From positions 62,001 through 126,000 of the forward strand of contig NZ_QQPQ01000008.1 in NCBI RefSeq assembly GCF_003346715.1: a stretch of 64,000 nt of DNA, given 5' to 3'. Position 1 is the stretch's first letter. Each line of letters opens with the position of its first letter. The stretch comes from Oceanispirochaeta sp. M1. GTDB taxonomy: Bacteria; Spirochaetota; Spirochaetia; DSM-2461. The position numbers were made by a program, and so were the translations under genes. Positions 27,202 to 37,671 of the stretch are shown piece after piece. The notes below the pieces were generated by a model. That model was not told the origin of the DNA and did no database searches. It saw nothing but the letters and a program-made list of their open reading frames with translations.

Positions 27202-30003
27202 CTACTCGGCAGGATAGAGAATCACTTCAATATTATCTTCATCAGAAAAGTATCTGTTCATCCGCTCCTGCATCAACTCTTTGCTGTAATAATCTTCCAG
27301 TTCATTTACCGGGGGAATTTCCTCCGCCGGAAGCTTCAGGAAGTAATTCCGCTCCATTCTGGAAAGCCAGTAGCTGTTCTTCCTGAGCTGTTCTTCCAGT
27401 ATTACGGATCTTGCCTTGATGACATCCTTAATAATTCTGTCTTCAATATCTCCATTTTTGAGATTGTTGATTACTTCTTTTACCAGATTGGTCAGTTCTT
27501 CTGTCCTCTCCGGATCACAGGAGAATGAGATCATAAAATAGTAATCTTCATAGGGAACTCTTGCTGGAGTCACAGAGACCGAGGGGCTGTAGGTTCCCGA
27601 TGCACTTTCTCGAACCTCTTCTGTAATAACCATCTGCAGTGAGTCGGCAACAGCCTGGATAAGCTGAGTTTCCCTGCTGCTCCATTCCCATTCTCCAGGA
27701 TAGATCATTGTGACATAGCTGACAGGGTCCTGTCCGCTGGAAATGCTCTCTCTGATCTCTCCTTTGGGATAGCGAAGATCTCTGTCGACCCAGTTCTCTT
27801 TGCTGCCGTTGTTGGGAAGTGAGGCAACATATTTTTCCACTAATGGAATTATCTGCTCTTCATCATAGCTTCCTGTGATGAAAAATGTGAAGTTGGAAGC
27901 CTGTGTATAACGCTCTTTATAGAACTCAAAGGCTTTATGGTCATCGATATCATCCAGCACTTCCTCCTTCAGAGGACGGCTTCTGACATGATCCTTATAC
28001 AGAAGTTTAATAAGTAGATCAGAATACTGTGTCATGGGATTGGAATCCCTGTTTCGAAGGCTGTCGGCCATGCGGCTCTTATAGGAACTCCAGCTCTCTT
28101 TATCAAGACGGGGAGATGTGAAATAGAGATAATTCAGCTGAAACAGGGTCTCCAGATCTTCACGGGTACTGCTTCCTCTTGTTCCGCTGCTCATTTCGGA
28201 TATTACAGGCTGCAGACCAGCAGTTGAACCTGCCAGAGCCCGGTCCAGGTCAAGCATTGAGAATGCCCCGATACCGCTTCTCTGGATAATCTGTGAGGCG
28301 AATGAGGCAGACAGGTAATCATTGTCTTCTGCGAGGGATACTCCACCGGGAGACATGGATGAAAAGAGTATTTCGTTTTCCTTAAAATCAGTTTTTTTCA
28401 GAACAACTTTTGCACCGTTGCTGAGGGTCCACTCTTCGGCACCTGCAGCTTCCAGCTTTTTCCGCTCTGTGATGGTTCCGGGTTCGGGCAGCTCTTCCAG
28501 GAGTGATGTGCTGACAGTTCTCTCTTCAAGAGCCTCTGTTGCTGTCTGGCTTATCTTATAGTTGATGCCTGAGAGTTTGACGGGGTCCACAGCTTCTCTG
28601 TCATCACCCGAAGGGGACATCGTATAGATGACTCTGTTGGATTCGGTCAGCCAGAGCTGTGTCCTTTTGTGTATATCCTCCAGGCTGATGGTCTCTATAT
28701 ACTCATTAAAGACATCCCAGAGATACTCAATCCCCGGTGCCGGGGTGCCATTTAGAAAGTAGTTTATATATTCACTGGCAATCTCCACAGACTCACGGTT
28801 ATTTCTATTATTATAAGCTGTGAATATACGGGAGTAGAGCTGTTTTTTAGCCCGCGCAAGTTCAGTTGCGGTGAAGCCATGGTCCCGTATCCTTTTCTCT
28901 TCTGTAAGTATGGTTTCAAAACCGTCGTATAGCGCCCCGTCGGCGGTGACCACTGTCATTGTGTGAAAACTCTTGGGGCGGGTCATGCTGGAAAAGTCCA
29001 CATAGCTGTATGTGAAGGGAGGTTCGGGGCCGTTCTGAAGGTCTTCCAGTCTGTTGTTGAACAGGACCAGATAGAGATCTTCCATCAGCTCTGTTCTATA
29101 GTCTTCTCTCAGTCTCGACTCTTCATTGTCAATCTTGTTGAAGATAACGGCGGCGGTCCAGGTAGCCTCGGGATCACTCTGATTGGTAAATACAGTCTCC
29201 ATATGGTCTGGAACTTCAGGTTCAGTTCTTTCTTTGGGACGTTCAGGATTCTTGTATTCACTGAAACGGGTTATTATATCCTGTTCCATTTGCCGGGGAT
29301 CAAAGTCACCCACAGCCACAATGGCCATCAGATCCGGACGGTACCACTCTTTATAGAAGCGCCGTATAGATTCGGGAGTACAATTTAAAATAGATTCTTC
29401 AGTTCCGATGGGGAGTCTTTCTCCATAGAGGGATTTGTACATTATCTGAGGATAGGCGGTATCCATCATACGGCGGGATGCCCCCAGACCGCGACGCCAC
29501 TCCTCATGAATAATGCCCCTCTCTTCTTCCACATCATCTGTGTTCAGATTCATATGAAAGGCCCATTGTTCAAGGATATTCAGACCAGTATCCAGATTGT
29601 CAGGCTGGTCCAGGGGGATCATCAGTTTATAGACAGTTTCATCAAAGGATGTGTGAGCATTGATATCGGGGCCGAACTGCATCCCGATGCTCTGTAAGAA
29701 GCGGACCAGATCATTTTCGGCATATTCCTCTGTTCCGTTGAAAGCCATATGTTCCAGAAAGTGTGCCATTCCAAGCTGATCATCCTCTTCCATAAGAGAA
29801 CCTGCATTTACTGCCAGGCGAAGGATCGCCCGGTCTCGTGGATTGTCATTCTGCTGGATGTAGTACTTCATCCCGTTTTCAAGGGTTCCATTAATCATTT
29901 TCGGATTTTGGGGAATCCGGTCACTCTGACCTTCAGACCAGATAAATGGTTGCAGAATAAAAAGAAATATTAATATTATGATAAATCTTCTATGGTTTTT
30001 CAT
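27202..30003 (-). CDS. Secreted M16-family zinc protease (PqqL-like)
   Basis: Periplasmic metalloprotease, 933 aa, with a signal peptide (FIIILIFLFILQPFIWSEG). Zinc motif HFLEH at 81-85, third ligand in EEERGIIHEEW near 155. The second half contains the conserved R/Y-type region and SGTYSPSVSV. AGGAAGG precedes the ATG. Length and layout fit the PqqL/YddC type of two fused M16 halves. Unlike the protease at 23656 it is exported, so the two are not redundant by location. Confidence 0.92.
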   Translation of the reverse strand: MKNHRRFIIILIFLFILQPFIWSEGQSDRIPQNPKMINGTLENGMKYYIQQNDNPRDRAILRLAVNAGSLMEEDDQLGMAHFLEHMAFNGTEEYAENDLVRFLQSIGMQFGPDINAHTSFDETVYKLMIPLDQPDNLDTGLNILEQWAFHMNLNTDDVEEERGIIHEEWRRGLGASRRMMDTAYPQIMYKSLYGERLPIGTEESILNCTPESIRRFYKEWYRPDLMAIVAVGDFDPRQMEQDIITRFSEYKNPERPKERTEPEVPDHMETVFTNQSDPEATWTAAVIFNKIDNEESRLREDYRTELMEDLYLVLFNNRLEDLQNGPEPPFTYSYVDFSSMTRPKSFHTMTVVTADGALYDGFETILTEEKRIRDHGFTATELARAKKQLYSRIFTAYNNRNNRESVEIASEYINYFLNGTPAPGIEYLWDVFNEYIETISLEDIHKRTQLWLTESNRVIYTMSPSGDDREAVDPVKLSGINYKISQTATEALEERTVSTSLLEELPEPGTITERKKLEAAGAEEWTLSNGAKVVLKKTDFKENEILFSSMSPGGVSLAEDNDYLSASFASQIIQRSGIGAFSMLDLDRALAGSTAGLQPVISEMSSGTRGSSTREDLETLFQLNYLYFTSPRLDKESWSSYKSRMADSLRNRDSNPMTQYSDLLIKLLYKDHVRSRPLKEEVLDDIDDHKAFEFYKERYTQASNFTFFITGSYDEEQIIPLVEKYVASLPNNGSKENWVDRDLRYPKGEIRESISSGQDPVSYVTMIYPGEWEWSSRETQLIQAVADSLQMVITEEVRESASGTYSPSVSVTPARVPYEDYYFMISFSCDPERTEELTNLVKEVINNLKNGDIEDRIIKDVIKARSVILEEQLRKNSYWLSRMERNYFLKLPAEEIPPVNELEDYYSKELMQERMNRYFSDEDNIEVILYPAE

Positions 30004-30153
30004 GGGGCCTTCCTGTTAAATTGCTTTGAAAAAGAGGATGATTTTTTCAAACAGCGAGGTTATACTGACATCGACTCTTTTCATTGTAATAGTTTCTATT
30101 TAAAAATACATTGAATATTGCTAAAAAGCAATTCATGGATAAAGGTGATCTCT

Positions 30154-32109
30154 ATGACGATAAGAACAAAATTATTATCTCTGGTTACAAGTTTTATTAT
30201 TCTCTTCTGTTTAATTGTTGCCGTGTACTTTATGATCATGGCTCCCATCGAAAAGATCAGAGGGGAACAGCAAGTTCTGGTGGATCTGAAAGACAGCATT
30301 CAGATTGAACGTATAACTATGAACAGGATGCTCGGTCAGGCTCCTTATGTCAGGCTGTTTGAGGACCTGATGGGCAATATTGAATCAACGAATGAGCAGT
30401 TTGAGCGCCTGGATTCTATTGTCCTGCTCAGAGAGTTCAGCAGTGACATCTCTGAATCCATTGATATTATTCTAAGACTGAACGAGATGAAGCTTGACCG
30501 GCTGACAAGCTTTAAAAAAACAGATGTGGTTTTCAGGAAATCGATTGTTGAAACATATATTTTTATCAATTCGTTCTCTTTTACCAAGATCTACAGTGCA
30601 AAGCGCTTTCGTGATCTGGCTGGTACCAGAGAGGATGCCAGGTTTAATCTGGCTATGACCAACTTTCTCTCTCAGCACAGTATTTATGAGAATGTACTGG
30701 AGAGTTCGGTCAATGTGATCAATGAGCAGTTCAGTTTTGTGAATAGAGAGATCAAGGAAATTGAAAGCAGGAGTCTTCTGTATACCTTTATCGGGATATT
30801 TATAGCTCTGTTGCTTGTTTTTATCGCTTCTCTTGTATTTACCAATCAGATAGTAAGAAATATTAAAAGTATTGAAGGAAGTATAGGTCGTCTTAAAGAT
30901 GGAGATCTTCGTGAAGTCGGAAAAGTAACCTCAAAGGATGATCTGGCCAGACTCAACTCCAATCTCTCCATTTTTCAGAACTCCATAAAAGGAATTATTG
31001 ACAGGATTAAGGGTGTTTCCGATGAAAACCTGAATATCCGGGATCTTCTGATTAAGCAGGTTGAAGATACAACCCAAACAAGCCGGGGTATCAGTATCAG
31101 CACTGAAGAGATCAAACAGGATGTTCTACAGCTTGATGAAACTTCAAAGTCTTCATACGAAGCTGTTGAAGTTATCTCGGGGAGGATTGAGAATCTGAAC
31201 CAGAGTATTCTGGAGCAGACTTCCATGATTGAGGAGTCCTCCGCCGCAGTGAATGAGATGATGGCCTCAATATCCAATGTTGAGCAGGTTACACTGAGAA
31301 AACTCGGCAGTCTTGAAACAATGGTTTCCTCAATGGACCAGGGAAACAATCAGCTGAAGGATACATCTGATACGATTCTGAAGATCAACAACAGCATTGA
31401 TGCCATCAGAAACATGATTTCTGTTATTGAAGATATTTCATCCCAGACAAACCTTCTGTCTATGAATGCTGCCATCGAGGCGGCTCATGCAGGGGAATAT
31501 GGAAAGGGTTTTGCTGTAGTTTCCGACGAGATAAGAAAGCTTGCAGAAGCATCCTCTCAGAATGCCCGTGAAATCGGAACTTCTTTAAATGAAATTATTG
31601 AAAATATACGTGAGGCTACTGAGTCCAGTGATGTCACTCTGACAACTTTTACAAAGACTGTTTCTGAAGTTGAAGACCTTTTCAGTTCTATGAATGAGAT
31701 CAGCCAGAGTATGGTTGAATTGAAGTCCGGTGGAGATCAGATTCTGTCGGCCATGAGTTCTCTGCAGACCATGTCTATCGAAGTCCGTCAGGATTCCGAG
31801 AGTATGACAGAGCAGTCCCAGACCATGATTCAGGCTGTGGAAAATGTTCAGGCTATTTCAGGCAGTGTCAATTCCGGAGTAAATCAGGTTTCAGGTGGTA
31901 TTGATACAATCAGTAGCGCAATAGAAAGGATTCAGGATATGACCGGAACCATCGGTTCTGTAGCCGAGCGTATCGGTGATGAGCTTAAGTTCTTCAAGAC
32001 TGATACTCTGGATGATTATGAGATTGATGAGACAAAGGATACTGCCGAAATGGTTGTTGAGGCTCCTCATGAGAAAGACACACATGGAGAACTGGAAGAA
32101 CTGAGCTGA
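30154..32109 (+). CDS. Methyl-accepting chemotaxis protein
   Basis: Chemoreceptor feeding CheA/CheW. First membrane helix at about 8-30, extracytoplasmic sensor of about 190 residues (four-helix-like), second helix near 215-238, a HAMP region ([15 protein letters not shown]) and a signalling domain. The hairpin tip is [18 protein letters not shown] followed by [19 protein letters not shown], which is diagnostic. I prefer ATG at 30154 (AAAGGTGATC upstream), not the TTG at 30118. 651 aa. No CheR/CheB pentapeptide at the C-terminus. Confidence 0.93.
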   Translation: MTIRTKLLSLVTSFIILFCLIVAVYFMIMAPIEKIRGEQQVLVDLKDSIQIERITMNRMLGQAPYVRLFEDLMGNIESTNEQFERLDSIVLLREFSSDISESIDIILRLNEMKLDRLTSFKKTDVVFRKSIVETYIFINSFSFTKIYSAKRFRDLAGTREDARFNLAMTNFLSQHSIYENVLESSVNVINEQFSFVNREIKEIESRSLLYTFIGIFIALLLVFIASLVFTNQIVRNIKSIEGSIGRLKDGDLREVGKVTSKDDLARLNSNLSIFQNSIKGIIDRIKGVSDENLNIRDLLIKQVEDTTQTSRGISISTEEIKQDVLQLDETSKSSYEAVEVISGRIENLNQSILEQTSMIEESSAAVNEMMASISNVEQVTLRKLGSLETMVSSMDQGNNQLKDTSDTILKINNSIDAIRNMISVIEDISSQTNLLSMNAAIEAAHAGEYGKGFAVVSDEIRKLAEASSQNAREIGTSLNEIIENIREATESSDVTLTTFTKTVSEVEDLFSSMNEISQSMVELKSGGDQILSAMSSLQTMSIEVRQDSESMTEQSQTMIQAVENVQAISGSVNSGVNQVSGGIDTISSAIERIQDMTGTIGSVAERIGDELKFFKTDTLDDYEIDETKDTAEMVVEAPHEKDTHGELEELS

Positions 32110-32166
32110 AGGATTTGAGCCGGGTTTTCCGGTATCAGATCAATTGATATCTGTCTTATAAATAAT

Positions 32167-32204
32167 AAAGCTGCCCTCTCCATGGAGACGGGCAGCTTTT
32201 TTTT
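32167..32204. terminator. Terminator between MCP and ilvC
   Basis: Stem AAAGCTGCCC / GGGCAGCTTT with a 13-base loop that itself contains CTCCATGGAG, followed by eight T on the plus strand. Confidence 0.9.
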
Positions 32205-32220
32205 ATTCCCTGGGGTCTCT

Positions 32221-33687
32221 CTAGTTCAATGATTTCATTTCGGTCATAAAACCACGGAGCTTTTTACCGACTTCTTCGATAGAATGATTTCTTACTGAAT
32301 CATTTACTTCGATAAGGTTGGCATTGTCGACCTGGTTGGATGCTGCACCCAGTCCTTTTCCGATGATATCTGTCTCAACAGTTTTCATATACTCAGTCAG
32401 CATGGGAGCTGCAGCATTTGCAAAGAGGTAGCAGCCGTATTCTGCTGTGTCTGATATTACTTTATTCATCTCATAGAGTTTCTTCCGGCTGATCAGGTTG
32501 GCAATCAGGGGCAGTTCATGAAGTGATTCATAGTAGGCTGATTCCTGTTTAATTCCTGATTCGGTCATTACTTCAAAGGCAAGCTCAACACCGGCTTTTA
32601 CCATGGCTACCATGAGGATTCCGTTGTCAAAGTATTCCTGCTCGGTAATCTCCATGCTCCCTGCTGCTGTCTTTTCAAAGGCTGTCGCACCGGTTTCTTC
32701 TCTCCAGTTCAGGAGGTCCTTATCTCCGGCAGCCCAGTCTTTCATCATGGATGATGAAAAGGTTCCACTCATGATGTCATCCATATGTTTTTCAAACAGA
32801 GGTCTGAGGATGGTTTTCATCTCTTCGGATTCTTCGAAGGCTCTGATTTTTGCAGGATTACTCAAGCGGTCCATCATGTTGGTGATTCCACCATGTTTTA
32901 AAGCTTCGGTTACAGTTTCCCATCCATACTGAATAAGCTTGGAGGCATAGGCTGAATCGATTCCCTTTTCTATCATCTTATCGAAACATAGGATTGAACC
33001 GGCCTGGAGCATACCGCAGAGAATTGTCTGCTCGCCCATAAGGTCTGATTTTACTTCGGCTGTGAAGGAGGATAGAAGAACACCCGCTTTATGACCGCCG
33101 GTACCGGCAGCATAGGCTTTTGCAATTTCAAGACCGTCACCCTGAGGATCATTCTCGGGATGAACTGCGATCAGTGTGGGTACTCCGAATCCTCTTTTAT
33201 ATTCTTCCCTTACTTCTGAACCGGGAGACTTGGGAGCAACCATCAGAACTGTAAGATCCTTTCTGATCTGCATTCCCTCCTCGATGATATTGAATCCATG
33301 TGAGTAAGCCAGGGCTGCACCTTTCTTCATAAGGGGCATTACAGCTTCCACAACGGGGCTGTGCTGTTTATCGGGAGTAAGGTTAAGTACCAGGTCAGCC
33401 TGGGGGATAAGATCGGCATAAACACCGACGTTGAATCCATTTTCTGTCGCATTGATATAAGACTGTCTTTTCTCTTTGATGGCTCCCTCTCTGAGAGTGT
33501 AGGATACATCAAGACCGCTGTCTCTCATGTTTAGTCCCTGGTTAAGACCCTGGGCACCGCAACCTATGATTACAACTTTTTTCCCTTTAAGTTTTTCAAC
33601 TCCATCAAATTCAGACCGGGATATAAGGCTGCATGTTCCCAGCTGATCCAGTTTCTTTCTTAGGGACAGTGTATTAAAATAATTCAT
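32221..33687 (-). CDS. ilvC: Ketol-acid reductoisomerase, class II (long form)
   Basis: Second step of valine/isoleucine synthesis: alkyl migration and NADPH reduction of acetolactate. Rossmann motif [19 protein letters not shown], and the Mg sites HFNI-type [18 protein letters not shown] and [12 protein letters not shown]-like [17 protein letters not shown]. At 488 aa it has the duplicated C-terminal domain of the enterobacterial form and is strikingly close to the E. coli protein as I know it (NYFNTL, REETG, DTAEYG). Most bacteria carry the short form of about 330 aa. It stands alone, with no ilvBN or ilvD nearby. Confidence 0.96.
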   Translation of the reverse strand: MNYFNTLSLRKKLDQLGTCSLISRSEFDGVEKLKGKKVVIIGCGAQGLNQGLNMRDSGLDVSYTLREGAIKEKRQSYINATENGFNVGVYADLIPQADLVLNLTPDKQHSPVVEAVMPLMKKGAALAYSHGFNIIEEGMQIRKDLTVLMVAPKSPGSEVREEYKRGFGVPTLIAVHPENDPQGDGLEIAKAYAAGTGGHKAGVLLSSFTAEVKSDLMGEQTILCGMLQAGSILCFDKMIEKGIDSAYASKLIQYGWETVTEALKHGGITNMMDRLSNPAKIRAFEESEEMKTILRPLFEKHMDDIMSGTFSSSMMKDWAAGDKDLLNWREETGATAFEKTAAGSMEITEQEYFDNGILMVAMVKAGVELAFEVMTESGIKQESAYYESLHELPLIANLISRKKLYEMNKVISDTAEYGCYLFANAAAPMLTEYMKTVETDIIGKGLGAASNQVDNANLIEVNDSVRNHSIEEVGKKLRGFMTEMKSLN

Positions 33688-33732
33688 AAAAATCCTTTTT
33701 TAACCGGTAAGGGTTCAGTGAGTGTTTATGAA

Positions 33733-33761
33733 AAAATAAACCCAGTTCCCCGGGTTGTCAA
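33733..33761 (-). promoter_or_regulatory. Candidate sigma-70 promoter of ilvC
   Basis: On the minus strand TTGACA (33756-33761), 17-base spacer, TATTTT (33733-33738). The spacer begins ACCCGGGG, like the promoter at 37589-37617. Confidence 0.45.
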
Positions 33762-33839
33762 TCGAAGCAGAGAGAATTTGTAATGGTAAATTCGGAAGAG
33801 ATTATTGCTTATGCTGCAACAGCCCTCTCTCTATGGTGA

Positions 33840-35102
33840 CTAATCCGGTGCACCGCCTCCCATTCCAACCCCTGCAGTAAACTGATATCTCCCAGTTTCC
33901 AGGTTCCAGGCTATATTAAACTGAAGGGCAGGTATCGCCAGATTATTGATAAATATCTCGATACCTGTCCCGGGACCATGAAAGAGAGTTTGATTGATCA
34001 GATCAGATTTATAATAGCCAGCTTCATAGAATGCTTTCATTGACAGGGTTCCTCCTGGAAAATACCAGAGGGGTATATTGTAGACAGCTGATGCTTTTGC
34101 ATACTCCTCAGCTGCAATTCTACCCATGGGAAGGACCAGGCTGCCCGGAGCTCCTCCTAGACGGAATTGTGACTGTACAGGCAGATTTTGAGAGAATCCC
34201 GTGTCTGCTGTGATCAGGAAAAGATGTTTCCAGGCAGGATTGAGACCCCATTTGAACTTACCAATTATTTTCTGATAGTTTTCAGTCTCCTGTAATCCCC
34301 AGTTCCATCCGTAATTGATACTTGCCAGCAGTCCGTATTCATAGGGAATATCGTAGTAGATATCCTTCCATTTCAATACTCCCGAGAGTCCCGTTGAATT
34401 CAGATTGTCCAGTCCTGTGGCGACAGCACTTTCATCTCTCAGTACCGACCTGTCGTAAGCCCATCCTGTTGTAAAGGATAATTCCTCAGTAAAGGGGTAT
34501 TCCAGGGAGACCCCAAGTCTGATCTCGTCACTCTGATAGGATCTGATTGTTTCCTCGTTGACATTCTCATCTGTTGTTTCGTTCAGTCCGAGATTTACAG
34601 AAGATGAAAAAGTCATATCAGTACCCAGGAAAATGCTGTCACTGTAGAAAGAAAGAAGTGACCATCCTTCAGACCCGTAAAAGAATCCCAGGCCAAGTGT
34701 CTTGTTATACCCCAGAAGGTTTCCTTCAATACCAAGAACACCTACTCTCCAGGCTCCATTCTGGGAGAAAGAAAAAATGGGTATGGGGATTAGTGTCCAG
34801 CGGTCTTTGAGATTGACAGTTATGATTGCTTCCTGTCCGTCAAATGTAACCTCTGTTGTGATTTCCGGATTGAAGATGCCAGCCTCTCTCAGTTCCTGAA
34901 TGATGATGGACTCAGACTCTTTGCTGTAAAGATCTCCGATCTCTACTGGTCTAACAATCTGCAGGGCTGTTTTTTCTTTGGTTCGCTTTAAACCAACGAA
35001 ATTAATTTCTCTAATTACTATTTCTTCTGCCCACAGACTGAAGGATAGGGTTAATAAAAATAATAAAAGTAGCTTTCTTTTGAATTTGTTTAAAAGTTTC
35101 AT
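33840..35102 (-). CDS. BamA/Omp85-like outer-membrane protein, single POTRA
   Basis: Signal peptide (KRKLLLLFLLTLSFSLWAEE), one POTRA-like domain at about 25-100 (IREINFVGLKRTKEKTALQIV, ELREAGIFNPEI), then a C-terminal beta-barrel (about 110-420) with LGLGFFYGSEG and FRLGGAPGSLVLP. The latter resembles the VRGF/L6 region of Omp85 barrels in degenerate form. BamA proper has five POTRAs and about 800 aa, so this is a short relative, perhaps TamA- or patatin-barrel-like. The start is uncertain: ATG at 35102 gives the best signal peptide, though no ribosome site is clear; in-frame starts exist at 35120 and 35129. Confidence 0.75.
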   Translation of the reverse strand: MKLLNKFKRKLLLLFLLTLSFSLWAEEIVIREINFVGLKRTKEKTALQIVRPVEIGDLYSKESESIIIQELREAGIFNPEITTEVTFDGQEAIITVNLKDRWTLIPIPIFSFSQNGAWRVGVLGIEGNLLGYNKTLGLGFFYGSEGWSLLSFYSDSIFLGTDMTFSSSVNLGLNETTDENVNEETIRSYQSDEIRLGVSLEYPFTEELSFTTGWAYDRSVLRDESAVATGLDNLNSTGLSGVLKWKDIYYDIPYEYGLLASINYGWNWGLQETENYQKIIGKFKWGLNPAWKHLFLITADTGFSQNLPVQSQFRLGGAPGSLVLPMGRIAAEEYAKASAVYNIPLWYFPGGTLSMKAFYEAGYYKSDLINQTLFHGPGTGIEIFINNLAIPALQFNIAWNLETGRYQFTAGVGMGGGAPD

Positions 35103-35143
35103 ATTAAAAAGTATATACATCAAGTCCAAAAGGGCAATAAAAA

Positions 35144-35164
35144 ACCGCTCCCATAAGGAGCGGT
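35144..35164 (-). terminator. Terminator of the ABC ATPase gene
   Basis: Stem ACCGCTCC / GGAGCGGT with a 5-base loop, followed on the minus strand by TTTTTATTG. Confidence 0.88.
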
Positions 35165-35184
35165 CTGTAATTCAAAACTTAAGA

Positions 35185-36288
35185 TCAGTCTTCAGTGAAG
35201 AATAGAGATCTTTCTGTCTCAAGGTCAAAGAAATGGAGTTTTTCCAGTCTAGGAGTAAAGTTGACAGTGTCGCCTACTTTTACTTGAATGGTGGGCTCAT
35301 TCTTAGTTGTGAATGTATGAGATCCTGTGTTGATGTGAAGCTGAGTTTCAGCACCGAGGGGCTCAATTACCACAACCTTGGCACTCATGTTGTTATCAAC
35401 AGGAGTTGTTGTGAAGTCAAGGTCTTCAGGTCTGATTCCGACGAGAAGCTCTTTTCCTACATAGGCTTTAAGAGTCTCTTTTCTGTCGTCATCGATGGCT
35501 ACTGTCATACCTTCTTCGGTAATAACAATTTTCCCACCTTCTTCGGTTACCTTGGCAACTGCCACGTTCATGGGTGGAGATCCGATAAATCCTGCAACAA
35601 ATCTGTTAATAGGCTCGTTGTACAGTTTCAGGGGAGATCCGATCTGCTGGATGATACCACCCTTCATAACAACAATTTTGTCACCCATGGTCATGGCTTC
35701 TACCTGGTCATGTGTTACATAGATCATTGTTGCAGACAGTCTTGAGTGAAGAGCACCGATTTCGGCTCTCATCTGAACTCTCAGTTTAGCATCAAGGTTG
35801 GAAAGGGGCTCGTCGAAAAGGAATACCTTAGGTTTACGAACAATCGCACGACCTACAGCAACACGCTGTCTCTGTCCACCGGAAAGAGCTTTAGGTTTTC
35901 TTTCGAGAAGTTCTTCAATATCCAGAATCTGAGCAGCTTCTTTAACACGAGAGTCGATATCTGCTTTGGGATATTTTCTGATTTTGAGTCCGAATGCCAT
36001 GTTGTCATAAACTGACATATGGGGGTAGAGGGCATAGTTCTGGAAAACCATTGCGATGTCCCTGTCTTTGGGAGCCTCTTCATTCATTCTCTTTCCATCG
36101 ATCTGAAGTTCACCATCACTGATGTCTTCCAGTCCCGCTACCATTCTCAGTGTTGTGGATTTACCACATCCGGAAGGTCCTACCAGTACAACAAATTCCT
36201 GGTCTTTAATGTGGATATTTGCTTTATCCACCGCTTTTACTCCACCATCATAAATTTTGGTGATGTCTTTTAAGATTACTTCGGCCAT
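35185..36288 (-). CDS. Sugar ABC transporter ATP-binding protein (MalK/UgpC/MsmK type)
   Basis: Cytoplasmic ATPase of a CUT1 carbohydrate importer. Walker A GPSGCGKST, signature LSGGQRQRVAVGRA, Walker B VFLFDEPLSNLD and the switch histidine in YVTHDQVEAM. The C-terminal TOBE/OB regulatory domain (about 240-367) ends with the typical GIRPEDL and FDLETE. 367 aa, normal. GGAGG precedes the ATG. No permease or classical binding-protein gene is adjacent, so it is probably a shared ATPase serving several sugar systems, as MsmK does. Confidence 0.93.
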   Translation of the reverse strand: MAEVILKDITKIYDGGVKAVDKANIHIKDQEFVVLVGPSGCGKSTTLRMVAGLEDISDGELQIDGKRMNEEAPKDRDIAMVFQNYALYPHMSVYDNMAFGLKIRKYPKADIDSRVKEAAQILDIEELLERKPKALSGGQRQRVAVGRAIVRKPKVFLFDEPLSNLDAKLRVQMRAEIGALHSRLSATMIYVTHDQVEAMTMGDKIVVMKGGIIQQIGSPLKLYNEPINRFVAGFIGSPPMNVAVAKVTEEGGKIVITEEGMTVAIDDDRKETLKAYVGKELLVGIRPEDLDFTTTPVDNNMSAKVVVIEPLGAETQLHINTGSHTFTTKNEPTIQVKVGDTVNFTPRLEKLHFFDLETERSLFFTED

Positions 36289-36366
36289 AGAGTGCCTCCA
36301 TAGGTTTATTTTATTAATCGTATCCTATAATGGAATTTATGATATGTCAAATTTTTATATTTAATA

Positions 36367-37581
36367 TTATTCCCAGGGATCGGGATTTTGAAGGAGCCAT
36401 TTTCTATATTCGTTGCTGAAGTCTTTGGAAAATTGAGAGTTTGTGACAGATTCTAAAACAAGAGGCAGGAACAATTCTGTCCAGACCTGGGTCCATTGGG
36501 ACTCTATCTCAGTCTGAGATGCAAACTCACCTGCTCTGGGTGTATGTGATTTCATCCAGGGATAATAGCGGGGAAGCAGATCAGTATTCAGTTTTTCAGA
36601 AGCCGAAATACCATTGAGGAATCCAAAGCTTTCATCCCTGTTCCTGCTTACTATGGTCAGGTAATCCTCCCATGTGGAGTCTTCAAGCAGCCAGTTCAGG
36701 AAAAAGAGAGCCCCTGCCTGATTTTCTGACTGAAGAGGAATGCCGGCAGAGAGAATTCCGATACTCTGAACGCCGTCTTCGAATTTAAGAATTTCTGCAT
36801 TTAATTCACGTGTAATACTGTCGGGTAGAAGAGCCCACTCCTCTAAAGGAATAACGCTTAAGGCTATTCTTCCGTTCATTATCAATCTGTAATCGGGGAT
36901 ATAGCGGTATTTTTTGCTGAATGCACGGCACATTTCAAGGCTGCCGTTGGTTTCAATGATCCAGGCCAGGAGTTCCTGAGATCTATCCCGGATCTCCTGA
37001 AAATTATTTTTATTCAGTTCAGTTCTAAATGAGTCTATCCGGTTGTTGAAATAGGCTGTTAAAAAGGTTTTGGACCAGGGAGGTGAAAAGCCGGAATGGA
37101 TCAGACTGTCCTCCTTAAGAACATTGAAATCGGCTGCATAGCGGCTGAGATCCTTCCAGGAAGTATATTTACCTTCTGAAATCGTATCACCGGATATAAC
37201 AAGTGGGAGACTGACAGAAAGAGGTATTGTCTTAAGGGTTGTGTCTGAAATACCGGTTTTCAGCAATTCAGGATATATGCTTTGAACGAAGCTTTTTTTT
37301 CTGAGACTGTTCAGTCCGCTGAGTTTTTCCTTATAAAAGCTGCTGTGGAGTCCGCTGCTTATTACAATATCCTGATTTCCAGGATTGCTCCCTTCTTCAC
37401 TCCCTGAGGTTTTATAGATAAAGACAGCAGTGTATTGAGACTGGCTCTGGTTGAACAGGTTTACCAGTTCTGCAACTTCCGCTCTATCAGAGTATACCTT
37501 GATATTCCTTTCAATCTTCGAGCATCCGGAAAATAAGATAAGGACTGAAAGTAATAGTGGTATTCCTGCTTTTCGGATCAT
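36367..37581 (-). CDS. Solute-binding-protein-like lipoprotein
   Basis: 404 aa, lipobox LILFSGC (Cys about 20). The body resembles family 1 extracellular solute-binding proteins: IKVYSDRAEVAELVNLFNQ at the start, then INGRIALSVIPLEEW-like and AGALFFLNWLLEDSTWEDYL near 315-335, where helical ABC binding proteins have the A-x-x-F-x-x-W region. It is 78 bases upstream of the ABC ATPase on the same strand. ATG at 37581 preferred: the longer frame begins at a TTG inside the -35 box. The role could be sugar capture or something non-transport. Confidence 0.7.
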   Translation of the reverse strand: MIRKAGIPLLLSVLILFSGCSKIERNIKVYSDRAEVAELVNLFNQSQSQYTAVFIYKTSGSEEGSNPGNQDIVISSGLHSSFYKEKLSGLNSLRKKSFVQSIYPELLKTGISDTTLKTIPLSVSLPLVISGDTISEGKYTSWKDLSRYAADFNVLKEDSLIHSGFSPPWSKTFLTAYFNNRIDSFRTELNKNNFQEIRDRSQELLAWIIETNGSLEMCRAFSKKYRYIPDYRLIMNGRIALSVIPLEEWALLPDSITRELNAEILKFEDGVQSIGILSAGIPLQSENQAGALFFLNWLLEDSTWEDYLTIVSRNRDESFGFLNGISASEKLNTDLLPRYYPWMKSHTPRAGEFASQTEIESQWTQVWTELFLPLVLESVTNSQFSKDFSNEYRKWLLQNPDPWE

Positions 37582-37588
37582 GAGTAAG

Positions 37589-37617
37589 ACTTTAGGCAAG
37601 TCCCCCGGGGTTGTCAA
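37589..37617 (-). promoter_or_regulatory. Sigma-70 promoter placed for leaderless transcription
   Basis: Minus strand TTGACA (37612-37617), 17-base spacer, TAAAGT (37589-37594). Only 7 bases separate the -10 box from the ATG at 37581, so transcription would begin at or next to the start codon. No ribosome site is visible. Confidence 0.55.
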
Positions 37618-37671
37618 CTGGTCGGGCTTCTCCGTCTTGTCAATAAAAGTGCAAGAGGTGATAATAGGGGG

